64,000 nucleotides of DNA from Atriophallophorus winterbourni. Its lineage: Eukaryota > Platyhelminthes > Trematoda > Plagiorchiida > Microphallidae. Positions 45,839-61,800 of this stretch are shown here, in pieces. The stretch covers positions 114,104 to 178,103 of the forward strand of contig JACCGJ010000601.1 of assembly GCA_013407085.1 (NCBI GenBank). Reading direction: 5' to 3'. Every line of letters begins with the position of its first letter. The stretch's first letter is position 1. The notes under the pieces were generated by a model that saw nothing but the letters and a program-made list of their open reading frames with translations, searched no databases and was not told the origin of the DNA. The translations under genes were made by a program, and so were the position numbers.

Positions 45839-46066
45839 TTATTTAAATGTTCCCACAGTCGTGTGTTTCATAACAAAAAATGCATATATTGATGTACAGC
45901 TTACCTTGCCGTAAGACCCTGGAACTAAATTGAGATTCGAGAAATGTTCGCTTAAATAAACTGCTAGAATATTCGCCAAATGTATCCCCCAGCATCGCTC
46001 ACTTCCGATGTTGTACTGTCCTACAATGTACTCTTCGTTTTGGACATTCACTAGCGCAAACATCAA
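45839..46066 (-). other. Unidentified open frame, right-arm copy
   Basis: Counterpart of 24462-24686: NVQNEEYIVGQYNIGSERCW then GIHLANILAVYLSEHFSNLN and LVPGSYGK, ending at a strong donor GGCAAG/gtaagc. A tgcgctag acceptor-like site precedes NVQNE. If real it would be an exon of about 145 bp. Not recognised. Confidence 0.35.
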
Positions 46067-47203
46067 GTCATATTTTCATAAAATGTTAAGCCTATGTATT
46101 GGGGAACATGACGATATGTACGTTCTATAACATTTGGTTTGCAGAGCATGTTGTTCAGGATATCTTTACAACAGACTTTAATCATTTTCATCAAAATGTG
46201 CAGAGGACCTTCTGACTTCTGGAGAAGAAAACCACTTCGCATGTATAGTCTTGTGAAACCTCTACTTTTTACGTTCATTCGATATGACAGGCGCATGGTT
46301 TATCGAAACAAACAATTTGCCATAGTTGTTTGCTATATGATTGGATGCAAATATCGTTTTAAATATTTAGGAAGGTATTATTTACTAACATCAAAAAAGA
46401 GCTAAAATTTCGAACAGTACCATGTTGATGTTCGAGGTGTAGGAATGCTACGGCTTAAACAAGGCCTCACCGCTGTCCATCTTCCAAGGTTCATTACGTT
46501 GTCTGTGCAACCTTCGAATGGCACTTGATTTTCCTCTATTGCTGAACATGAATCAAGTGTCATCCAGCACCAAGATATTGAATGCGTCTCGATTTATCCC
46601 TTAGGTCAATCTTTCCCACAACGTGAAGAGCGTTTTCCACACGCGTGACCCATGAACAACGAACACACATCAATCTTATCTAGGCAACACACGTCACTAC
46701 CACTCTGCCCTCAACCGGTTTTGGCTGAGATCTGATTTTTCAATTAATTTAGTCATAATTGGTTTCATTAAAGTAATCACCACGTTAGTATTCTTCGACT
46801 TACCTAGACAACATTTGCGTAACATTCAATAACCGCCGACGTTGTTCATCTTTTCATGGTTTTGAGGATGTTGTCCTTTGAACCATCTTCATGCAATCCT
46901 TCCAAAACCCGATTTTTTCGTGTTTCTCGTTCAACGTTTCTGTGGTTCTTGCCATTGTGTTGTTACCGATGGTGTTGATCTGCATATTATCAAAAAGCTT
47001 CACGTCACACTTCAAGAATGACGTAATAAATACCGACCTGAGTTCATTCATTCGAGATATACTTGACTGTGCATACCCGCAAACTTAGACGATTGACCAA
47101 TAAAAATGAAGCATGTGATACAAAGTCACGCTGACATGGTCATGGTACAGAATGACAAATGGTTGACCAAAGTTATGTGTTGCTCGCATCCCCCGAAATT
47201 ACA

Positions 47204-47245
47204 CTCCACTACCGGTTTCTGGCTGTTTGCCGTCATCAGGTGGAG
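47204..47245 (-). ncRNA. Family B hammerhead ribozyme, intact core (right arm)
   Basis: Same as the left-arm copy at 23277-23318, with no change in any core or stem position. Confidence 0.75.
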
Positions 47246-47254
47246 ACAGTAAGA

Positions 47255-47600
47255 TTAGTTTCAGTGAGCCTTGAAATGGTTGTATTTGACAAGATCTTCT
47301 CTATGGTGATTGGCAATCGGGAAGTGGACCATTGGGTAGACGGCGTGTGTCGGTACAAAGACGTTTTCAAAAGATAAAAGAAAGCCAGTTAGAAACACTT
47401 TGCTGTTGACCGGACATCTTAAGGTCAATGTGTAAAGCTGGGGAAGAACAGATAATACTCTGCGCTGCTAAACCTACGTCACCCCAACAGCACGCGAATG
47501 TTGCTGTCGCTATCGCGGTGAGCGCTGCTGGCGAGATTGTTCCCGGTAATCCCGGACTGTTTAGTCATTCCGAACGCTGCGGAACATGAAGTCTTCATGC
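47255..47600 (+). pseudogene. RTE-like LINE 3' fragment, right arm
   Basis: VDGVCRYKDVFK, then the tail ending gactgtttagtcattccg. Mirror of the left-arm fragment at 22960-23250. Confidence 0.6.
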
Positions 47601-48717
47601 TCGTCGGATGTACATCCATGTCCCAAATCTACGGCGGATAACCTGAACAGCAACAACAGCAATACCTGTAGTTTGTATAACGTGTTCGGACATGTGGGTA
47701 TGGATTATGTCGTGTGTCTGATTATTGATCCAACCGGCTCCAATACTCCACGAGTAAATATATTCACCGTAATGTTACGCAATGTTACGTATTAAAGAAT
47801 CGCAGAGAAATGATCGCTCTCCTAGACGTGAAGGTATACCTGGGTAGTCGACATGATACAAGTTTGTTCGTTTCAAAAGAACTTTGCTCTCTCTCTCTCT
47901 AAAGACTAGATGGAGTGTGCGGATGGATGGATTTGTCACTCGAATCCGAGTGAATGAAGTTGATTGAATCAGTTTGTTATAACATTGTATTCATTTATTT
48001 ATTCATCCACACATTTCAACCTGCCTATGACAAACGAATTTCGTATACACGTTGCAATCCTTCTTCAGGGGGAAGATTGTTGACTACTTAACCAAAACAC
48101 CACCAACCAAAATCTACACCAACTCTGTATAAAGCTCTTACTTCCACCTCGAAACTTTATTGCAAGTTTAATGAATTTTCCAATAGCGGTGGTGGTGTTT
48201 GAATCGCAACTTTGTTTTGCAGGTTGACAGTTCAAAGAGCGCGGAATAATTGTTTGACCTCCCATGTGATTGTCCCGACGTGCCACGCCAGATGTCGTCC
48301 AAGTTGATCCCTTCGTCGTTCGCAGACGTCCGCTTGATCGAATCCTCGTTGTCGTGTTGTCGTTGATGGAATTCTCCGTGCTTCCGCCATGCCCCAGTTC
48401 TGTTTTGTCTGCATTTTGTGAACTACACTTGTCCAACAGTCATGTACGAAACTTCGCTTTAACCTACGTCTGTCTTTGTCCATTGGAGATAAATAAAAGT
48501 GTATTAGACGTCAAACGAATTGTCTGTCATACATGCGTGGTATTGAATTTTGAAAGTTGCACCTCTGATCAAATTCGAAGAAGTATCGTTTTATTTCCAC
48601 ATGGTTCACATCAATCAAGGTCTATAATCTTTACATGGGAAGATGTGTCAACCAGTAATAACTAGTGATGTCCACGTTCAATTCCTCACCCCGTATAAGA
48701 TAATATTACATTGATCT

Positions 48718-48942
48718 TCAAAAATTTGAAAACATGAATGCCTTGACATCAGCATCAGCATCATCCTCTACATCATCAACTTTCGCATCATTATCATCGC
48801 TAGCATGATCAAATCGAACATCTTCATCATCACCAACAACATTCTCCCGGTCATCAAGATCATCATCCTCACCATAATTATCATCTCCAACATCATCAGC
48901 ATGATTCAGAAGTATCCGCTCCTGACAAGTTCCACATGGAAA
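48718..48942 (-). other. Unidentified acidic open frame, right-arm copy
   Basis: 75 codons; the same frame as 21587-21799 plus four codons (NYGE inserted before DDDLDD). FPCGTCQERILLNHADD at the start, FMFSNF at the end. The frame survives a 12-bp length change between the arms. Confidence 0.35.
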
Positions 48943-49898
48943 TCAATTGACGTGAATTTTTGCAATCGGCATCAGCAACGCAGCTTCTTCGCTGTTAGGC
49001 CAACTGGTAAAGATTGGAAATAAACTTCGAGCGCGCAAATATTTTCAGTAGCTGGTTTATAACAATTGTCTCGGTTGTATTTCTGTCACGAATAATTCTC
49101 CGTTCTGCGTTTCTGATTTCCGTGGAAAGCTGATGCATATGTACTACAAACTACTGGTTGGGCGAAACTCTTTCATTCTTAAGATGGTGTAATTTAGATT
49201 TGCAAGTTTTAGATAAAAATATAATTATAAAGGGTTCAGAATAGGTTGAAAAATGATTGCACTTGAAGATTGTTTTGTAGAATTAATGTGATTGAGCGTC
49301 AAACAAAGACATGTCCTCATTTACAAACTGTTTGTCATCTTTTTTGCTGAGCTGTTGAAGCACGCTTCTAGGAAGAGAACAGAAAGTATTCACGAATGCT
49401 AGTAATGGCAAACGTTGTAATCGGAACAGTTTAAGAGCATGTATGTATTTAATTCGTGACTTCCAGGTGCACGATAATGCAGCCATCATTGCTCACTCTC
49501 AAGAGCAAATCCAGTGTCATTAGGCTCCGATGCGTTTTTAGGCAGATATTTTGTCCGGAAATTCAGCATATTAACAAGCAAGGTTTTTGTTGAAAGGAGT
49601 GAACAGCCTGCCACCAGCACTGTAAAAACCTGTTATCTCGAACAAGTATATCACAACACACTTCACAGATTTGAACAATCGCAGTAAACGTTTCACCAAA
49701 TATCGATATTAATATGCAAATTACCATTGCTAGTGTCCATTGTTCCATTTGAACTCCGGTGACTCTTACAATTGAAAGTTAGCCGTTGTTTAATGTATGG
49801 CATTAAAACCTAGATGATCTTAGAAATAGAAAGTTCTTCTTTTACGGAGACGAGAAAGTATCGTAAATGTGGATCGTGAACAATCCCGTAGTGATATG

Positions 49899-49998
49899 GT
49901 ATGAAAGCACAAGCCCGATCCAGGCAAAGTGCCGCACAGTCATAGACTGCACGTGAGCTAAATGCTGTCAGGTTGCCCAGGCCTAGACAGATATGAAC
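49899..49998 (+). repeat. About 100-bp three-hairpin repeat, copy 5
   Basis: Hairpin 2 has the loop ATA with its CAGTC/GACTG stem unchanged. Hairpin 1 has one broken pair (GCCCG/CAGGC). Hairpin 3 is intact. Confidence 0.8.
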
Positions 49999-50919
49999 GG
50001 GGAGATAGAAATGGAAATAGAAATGGCAGGGAGACTCTAGCATGCAGTAGTTAACGATAAAGCTGGTCTGCAGAACAGGTTAACTCTCCTCATACAGCGA
50101 ACTGTTATGCTGGCTGTATGATGAGTTTGAGATGAAAAGCTAAGCTTTCCGCTTTGCCGGAACGCGTGGTAAGGCGCCGATTTAGACAACGTGAAAATGT
50201 TACGACGCTGTAATGAACCACATAGCAAACGCATACATATGGATGTTGATTTGCGGCCATCATCGTCATAAGTTAAAGATATCTACAAAAGAAACCTACA
50301 AAATATGGGGCTCAGCATGAATACGAACTTATTTTATCTGATACTGATATATATACATGTTACTCAATTGGGTTTATAAAGTCATTTGAATATTTTTCAA
50401 ACTTATACATACAAACCTGAGGTCAGTTATGGATACTTGCAATTACCGGGCACACGATTATACCCTAGTGGTAACACATTCCCGGTTGAACTGTGAAAGA
50501 TTTTCTTATTCTGTCCGCCTTTGTCTTATTTGAAACAGCTCACATTCTACCGTTACACTCTGCATTAGCTAGCATGAGTTTAAAACGAAAGTTGAACTGT
50601 TTTACATTTCAATATCCTTTTTCCGACTAGTTAAACGGTGTAATCTAATTGTCTCTATTGTTTTGAGAACCTTACATTGTACTCCTTATTCATTCTGTGC
50701 TCATTGATGCGTTTTATGCATTTAAGACCATTAACAAACTTGAATTAACTTAAATGATGAAGTAGATAATCTAATCAATTGCTGAAAACACTTGTTGTTC
50801 GTGCATGAGGAGGAAATGATGTGTTGCTTTCCTTATTGTGAGCCTCTTTCGCTAGATGTCAACCCTATGTGTATATCCCAATCACATAAGTTTTTTCATG
50901 CACTGAAACTTTTCGAATA

Positions 50920-51245
50920 ACTAAACAGTCCGATTCGGGAAATGCCAGTTCTCCCTAGGTGCTCGCAGCCATAGATATTACTCGGTTAATCGGCATCCGT
51001 TGCACGCCGGCAGCGTCATTTGCGTTCAGCAACCAAGAGCTGTAACTGCTCTTCCCCAGCCTACAGACGACGCTTTACACAATGTCTCCAATGTGAACGG
51101 TCAAGAGCAAGTTCTTCCCAACTCGCGGGGTCAACGGATCGAGCGTTCACCTCTCTTTTCCAAACGTCTTTTTATCGCAAATGAGGTCTGTGTAATGGTC
51201 TACCTCCTCATTTCTACTCATCATAGAGGATATCATTTGTAATAC
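50920..51245 (-). pseudogene. RTE-like LINE 3' fragment
   Basis: The text cagacgacgctttacacaatg then tccaatgtgaacggtcaag and gcaagttcttcccaactcg repeats 15532-15590 closely. The tail part aactaaacagtccgattcg is the complement of the shared gactgtttagtc tail. Minus strand; dead. Confidence 0.7.
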
Positions 51246-52189
51246 CATGCACCAGGAGGGGGTGCTGTGATAGTATGGTGCACACGGGGAAACATAATCA
51301 TGAAAAACACAGACATCAATCTTAAATTTATTTCACCTGACCAATCCTCAGCTGATTAAGAACGGCACAAGCCATCGTAAGTGCTGCGTTCCCTAAGATA
51401 AACAGCCGCGATAAATATTAACTGGCGCACCACCACCCCTACGTGCTGGATAATCCCTCGATTGTTTTAGTATTGATAGGTGTGAATGACATCTGCTGAC
51501 AGATTGCCTAATCGGTGCGCACAGCAGGGGTCACGCACGTTAATGTTTATCCACTGCAGCCCCGAACGCCAAATTGTGGAGATATCAGCCGCATCCACCT
51601 GCATTTACTGCATTCTTACCAGCCTTTGTTATCCTAACCGCCTCAGCGTGAAGTCGTTCAATGTATGGTTTTATCACTTCTACGTTAGCAAGATCAACGC
51701 TGTGACCTGTGTCCACCAAGTGTTAAGCTATCGCTGAATCTCTGATCCGTGATTAATATTCACTGGAATTGCGTGGCTGCTTACCGATTCGATTTTTGTG
51801 TTGTTAGATCACTTCGTCTAATCGATATTCCAACGATAAATGATGCTCTTTGAAACGCGCTTATCTACGAACCAGAAAGCAGCAAACTACACGAGATCTC
51901 TTCATGGTATTCAATTGTTATGAACGTCATATGTATCTCTAATATTGGACAAAATTTGATGTAAGACTCCAAAGTCACAATTGTCTATATATATGTATGT
52001 TTGTATGGCGATACTGCGGACAAAAAATCCTCAAATGACAGATTGGATACGATGTTTTAGTGAAGAACAAGGTGCGCATATAAGTCATCTAAAACAAACT
52101 ACTACCAGAAACATGTATATCACGTAGGATGATGTTCAGGCTTGAAATTCTTGACCGTATCATTATTGATTAATATAAGTTAAACAAGA

Positions 52190-52460
52190 ATTCGCGACCC
52201 CGAACACGTCAGCTGGACCATCACCAAATGCATCGGAAACTGCCGAAGCATTCGCCACTTTATACTCAGCTGTATTTCGTCCGAGATAGCTTTCAATCTT
52301 AATCTCTAAATAGTTCATTCTAGCTACGGTAACCCTCCATGGAATAAATACCACATTTACACGTATCTAAAAGCCGCAATGCATCCTGGAGCCGATGGAA
52401 TCACTCCACTCGTTTCAAAGCAATGTGCAGACTTGCTATGCAATCGTTTTACAACTTTAT
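52190..52460 (+). pseudogene. CR1-like RT remnant
   Basis: Plus-strand pieces in changing frames: NASETAEAFATLYSAVF (usual 'A..F..F...VF') then LKAAMHPGADGITPLVSKQC (usual K..GPDGI.P..L..C). Very short and broken. Confidence 0.6.
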
Positions 52461-53884
52461 AATGCAATACTGGTGAACTAATGATTACCAACGTGAAGTG
52501 ATAAAGGTGAAAATCGCTCCGATGTCTATTACTTTACTCACATGTGACACATGAATAAAATCGAGTTGGTCTATCACGCATGGTTGGCAACACAGTGAGC
52601 AATACATTTAAGTCTCAGATGTTCCAACGATCAACCTTCCAGTTATTTTACTTCAAACGCTCGAATTTACACAGTTTCATTGATCAAAATAGCACATTGC
52701 GTAAGAAGACGCAGCTTACATTGCTGGAATTTATTCGCCGAACATTTTAGTCTAATCCGACGCAATTTCCATTAGGGATATTCCTATGTCGTGGGCCGTT
52801 TTAGTTGTAAAATAAAAGTGACCTTCATTTTACACGTACTGAACGAAGCATCTACAGCGTGCAATGGAAAACTTTATTCTTGATTGGATATCAATGGTTA
52901 GCATTTTAATTTTTTATTACGCTGACTGGCGACGTGTACAGCCTTTCAGAGACATTACAAACATGTCATTCCCTCATTAAGTGTGGTCAACGCGTAATCC
53001 TCAAATGTGTGATGTGTTTTGAATGCGTCCACTGTTTGGTGCCACAGATGGAGGTCAGGAACCGTCTTTTTCTAGCAAACTTACTCTATATAAGAATAAC
53101 AGACATGTGACTACTATCATGTTGATAAAATGCTATTGACCATTGACTATTGCATTCTGAATCGTGTGCAAGGGGAAACATAAACTGACGGTGATCTAAA
53201 ACGCGAATGAAACAAGGGCAATTCACTACATTATTTACTGCATCAAAAATATTCACTAGAGATCCTCATTTCGACAAACCTAATTAAATAAAGTACAAGA
53301 AGGCAGCCAGACGAATGACAACCAGACAACACCCCCCTCCACAACTGTCAATGTTTACGAGAATCATATCTCATATTGCAATGAACTCGGTCTAGTATGG
53401 CGCCGTGAGAGTAGCGGGAAGAGTTGCTACCCGCGCTTGAGCTGCCGGACAAGGCACTGCGGTTGTCTGGGGGATGGAAACCAGACAAGCCCCCCCGCAT
53501 GTGATGAATTTTGCGAGTATCAAATTTCAAAATGCAATCAACTCGGTGCACTATGATGACAGGAGAGTAGTGATCAGTGTTGCTACCCGGGCTATGAGCT
53601 ATAGGAAACTCGGTGATGGGATAGAATGTGATTGAGTTGCCAGGCCACTTCGGTGCACTCTGGCACTGAGCCAACAATGAATCGGCGCCCAAACTACGAG
53701 TAAACAGTGAAACTCGTCTGAGGGCTACAGAGACTGGGATCATTATTTCCGACACATCTTATTGGATGCACCAAAGTATGTCATTGATACATTCGCCGCA
53801 TTCCCATTGGTGCCTTGTGAGCCGGCGTGCAGTGATCGTTTGACTAACAGACGCGTAATCCCGCAATAGATTTGAATTCCATTG

Positions 53885-53948
53885 ACTAGCTCACTACATG
53901 AGGACACAGGCTCACGATACGGAATGTTTCGCCAAATTGATCAAGGTG
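53885..53948 (+). other. Possible short coding exon repeated in each macrosatellite unit
   Basis: ATG at about 53898 opens MRTQAHDTECFAKLIK and ends exactly at a consensus donor AAG/gtgagt. Units 2 and 3 keep it (E-G-F for E-C-F). An in-frame TGA lies five codons upstream. No further exon was recognised, so this is a suggestion only. Confidence 0.25.
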
Positions 53949-55024
53949 AGTTCGATATTGATAAATTGCATGCGTCTTGTTATATTATATTGTACGATAA
54001 GTTTATGATGATGTCTCATCTTCTGTTCGAATAATGTGCCATGGTTTTGCACTCAATATTCGTCAGAACATTTCATGAATAGTAATTACAATAAACAGCT
54101 TGTATATACATTCGTTACTACAACTAGTGTAAAGTTTATATAATCGCTATGCTATCCGAAATATTGCAATGTTCACTAGACACATTTCTTGCCGACCGAT
54201 GCTTTAATAATTAGTGAGGTCAGACAATACGTCTCTGTACATGTAATGATAACAACACTTGTTTGCTCGGGTACAGACTTTCAGTATTTGTTTAAACTGT
54301 TTTGTTACTGTAGAAGCATTCATTATCCGCGGACAATAGCAACAGCATGTTAGTCCGTCAATTTTGGCAACCGTCGGAATAAAGCCGAGTAAATTGTCGT
54401 AATTCTTCGTGGATATAAATCCAACCACTTAGATGAAACTGTCAAACTCACTTATTGTGTACTGTGCTATGTACATTCTTTGGCATTCGAGGAAGTGACC
54501 ACACACAAGATGGATTAAAATATGACCGTGAATGTGTGAATGCTCATATGTAATCTTTGTAAGCTTGCTATTGCGGATGTAATGATTATTTAGAGATGGT
54601 GTTACTCGAGTAGTTTCTCGTTACTACACGAAAAGCTGATGACATCGCTATAGTGTTTGTGAGATTCGGCAGTTTGTTGTTGCAACAGTCTGTCGTATAC
54701 GCTGGATAGAATTTTCGGAACAACTTTAAAATTTAATGTTTTGCACGTGATGAGTGTAAGCAAACGGTCTATTGTTAAAGTAAACTTAACGATTCACACG
54801 TGGTTTATACATATTAAACATGGTATCGGTTTTGGTGTGGGTGTTTGAACCTAGCTGAATCGTTAAAATTCTAAGGGGTATCGCTAATTAAATCGTACTA
54901 TTAACGCGCTTCTTTTTCACCACTAGTATGCTGACACAATTATTACCGTGGTCTGCGGTTTTCAGCAAACCCGGTTCTTTTATTCGCAGTTGCATTGGTA
55001 ATCTTATTATACGTTTTATTAGGC

Positions 55025-55260
55025 CCGATACCTATCCTTGCCTTAAAGGAGGCAAGTCTCTTGATTCGCCTTCATTGCCCAGCTAGATAGCAAGCGTTTT
55101 TGGCCGGTGGCCCAAGCGATACACGCACGCACCAATCAGATGACACAGACACATGCGGGCGTGCACCTCGATCGATGATCCGGTCACGTGGATTGCATCT
55201 CCCGTCGATTTGAACGGGTGATGCGTCCACCGGGTATCGATCGCCCGGCTTGGGGTGTGA
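55025..55260. repeat. Highly conserved GC-rich segment of macrosatellite unit 1
   Basis: From the hairpin CTTGCCTT-AAAG-GAGGCAAG at 55038 to ggcttgggg at 55257. Only about three positions differ from units 2 and 3 over 170 bp. Pairing regions: CCCAAGC...GCTTGGG closing about 150 nt, GCACGC...GCGTGC, CCCGT...ACGGG. Possible structured RNA; the minus-strand 84-codon frame here is conserved merely because the DNA is. Confidence 0.4.
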
Positions 55261-55493
55261 AATGGTTTGAAAATGTAGTAATGATTAAGTGGCTTATGAG
55301 ATTCGACTAAAATGCGAATTAGAAAATTACAGTTCAATGACGCAGCGTCAGTTGCAGTGGAATAGGATCTTCATAGATGAATGGTTGCTTTAGTAGTCAT
55401 AGAATTAGTCACATTAGTCAAATCTCCGTTATTTCCATATCCGATGGAATTACAACTCATTTGGTGCACATTAATATCAGACTCATATCGGGG

Positions 55494-56203
<710 letters not shown>

Positions 56204-56237
56204 AGTAACCACGGATTGGTGTCACATAAGTAGTTTA

Positions 56238-59273
<3,036 letters not shown>

Positions 59274-61800
59274 AAGAGACGTCTTCCCAGTAAATTTACT
59301 TTATATGAGAATAACTATTATGTTACTATGATCATCTGATTAAAAATGCTAATAGATATTCAATATTGCGTGCTGTATTGCGTGCAAGATAAAACAAATT
59401 CTGACGGTGATCTATAACGCGAATCAAACAAGGGCAATTTATTACATTATTTACTTCATCTAAACACTGTATTAGAGTTCCTTAATTGGAAAAAAACTAA
59501 TTAACTAAAGTGCACTGAGGCAGCCAGACGGATGACAACCAGAAAACATTCCCCCCTCCGCAACTGTCAAAGTTTACGAGTATCAAATTTTATATTGCAA
59601 TGAACTCGGTCTAGTATGGCGCCATGAGATTAGCGGGAAGAGTTGCTAACTGCGTTTGAGCTCTGGTACATAGCACTGCGGTTGTCTGTGGGATGGAAAC
59701 CAGACAAGGCCCCCCCCCACATGTGATGATTTTTGAGAGTATCAAATTTCAAAATGCCATCAACTCGGTGCACTAAGATGACAGGAGAGTAGTGAGAAGT
59801 GTTGCTACCCGAGGTATGAGCTATAGGAAACTCGGTGATGGGATAGAATGTGATTGAGTTGTCAAGCCACGTCGGTGATCTGTGGCACTGAGTTGACAAT
59901 GAATCGGCGCCCCAACTACGAGTAAACAGTGAAACTCGTCTGAGGGCCACAGAGACTGGGATCATTATTTCCGACACATCTTATTGGATCCGCCAAAGTA
60001 TGTCATTGATACATTCGCCGCATTCCCATTGGTGCCTTGTGAGCCTGCGTGCAGTGATCGTTTGACTAACAGACGCGTAATCCCGCAATAGATTTGAATT
60101 CCATTGACTTGCTCACTACATGAGGACACAGGCTCACGATACGGAAGGTTTCGCCAAATTGATCAAGGTGAGTTCGATATCGTTGAATTGCATGCGTCTT
60201 GTTATATTGTGTATATTGTATGATCATTTGGGATGATCTCTAAACTACAATTGAGTGAATCTTTTGCCATATGCTTGTCTAGAATCGTAGTCTCGGATAA
60301 TGTTTATGATACCAAGACATGTATGTATGTGTTGAATGACATTTTACTTGCGAATTTCCGTTGATCAAACTAAGTGTGATCGAAAAATGTACCTTGGTTT
60401 TGCACCCAATATTCGTCAGAACATTTCATGAATAATAATTACAGTAAACAGCTTGTATATACATTCGTTACTACAACTAGTGTAAAGTTTATACAATCGC
60501 TATGCTATCCGAAATATTGCGGTGTTCACTGGACACATTTCTTGCCGACCGATGATTTAATAATTAGTGAGGTCAGACAATACGTCTTTGCACATGCAAT
60601 GATAACAACACTTGTTTGCTCGCGTGTTTTTATTTAAACTGTTTTGGTACTGTAGAAGCATTTATTATCCGCGGACAATAGCAACAGCATGTTAGTCCGT
60701 CAATTTTGGCAACCGTCGGAATAAAGCCGAGTAAATTGTCGTAATTCTTCGTGGATATAAATCCAACCACTTAGATGAAACTGTCAAACTCACTTATTGT
60801 GTACTGTATTATGTACAATCTTTGGCATTTGAGGAAGCGACCACAAACAAGACGTTCCGGATTTAAATGTGACCGTGAATGTGTGTAATCTTTGTAGCAT
60901 GCTATTGCGGATGTGATGATAATTAAGTGATGGTGTTACTCGGGTAGTTTCTCGTTACTACACGAAAAGCTGATGACATCGCTATAGTGTTTGTGAGATT
61001 CGACAGTAGGATGTTGCACCAGTCTGTCGTATACGCTGGATAGAATTTTCGGAACAACTTTAAAATTTAATGTTTTGCACGTGATGAGTGTAAGCAAACG
61101 GTCTATTGTTAAAGTAAACTTAACGACTCACACGTGGTTTGTACATATTAAGCAAGGTATCGGGTTTGGTGTTGGTGTTTAAAGCTAGCTGAATCGTTGA
61201 AATTCTAAGGGGTATCGCTAATTAAATCTTAATATTAACGCGCTTCTTTTTCACCACTAGTATGCTGAAACGTTCATTAGCGTGGTCTTCGGTTTTCAGC
61301 AAACCCGTTCTTTTATTCGCAGTTGTATTTGTAATCTTATTATACGTTTTATTAGGCCCGATAGCTATCCTTGCCTCAAAGGAGGCAAGTCTCTTAATTC
61401 GCCTTTATTGCCCAGCTAGATAGCAAGCGTTTGCGGCCGGTGGCCCAAGCGATACACGCACGCACCAATCAGATGACACAGACACATGCGGGCGTGCACC
61501 TCGATCGATGATCCAGTCACGTGGATTGCATCTCCCGTCGATTTGAACGGGTGATGCGTCCACCGGGTATCGATCGCCCGGCTTGGGGTTTTAAAACGTA
61601 GTAAGGTTCAAGCGGCTTATAAGATTTAACTAAAACGTGAATCAAAACATTACAGTTCAATGACGCAGCGTGAGTTGCAGTGGAATAGGATTTTCATAGA
61701 TGAATGGTTGTTTGAATAGTCATACAATTAGTCACATTAGTCATATCTACGTTATTGCGATGTCCGGTGGAATTACGATTCATTTGGTGCACATTCATAT
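59274..61800. repeat. Macrosatellite unit 3, no GATA array (about 2.5 kb)
   Basis: Follows units 1 and 2 to the point where GATA would begin (attcatatcgg at about 61803), then changes to unrelated sequence. It has an extra segment of about 160 bp near 60205-60375. Its conserved hairpin at 61374 is perfect over 8 bp (CTTGCCTC-AAAG-GAGGCAAG). Confidence 0.9.

Larger units (their letters stand above)
42928..49212 (+). repeat. Large inverted repeat, right arm (6.3 kb)
   Basis: Reverse complement of 21308-27618. This arm is colinear with the main VAT-1-like gene and carries its two last recognised exons. The two arms share even hammerhead repeats, an RTE tail and microsatellite-like stretches, so all were in place before duplication. 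Confidence 0.9.
49213..53060. other. Gene-poor stretch between VAT-1 arm and macrosatellite
   Basis: It holds the fifth three-hairpin repeat (49899), an RTE tail (50920-51245, minus) and a small CR1-like remnant (52190-52460). Open frames at 49283-49489 (minus, LAFVNTFCSLPRSVLQQLSK) and 49563-49748 (minus, hydrophobic) show no recognisable family and no clear splice sites. Confidence 0.5.

Noticed and set aside
55160..55230. tRNA-like T arm (CGTTCAAATCG, minus strand) in the macrosatellite
   Set aside because: The five-base stems needed around a seven-base loop do not pair, and no A box or acceptor stem is present.
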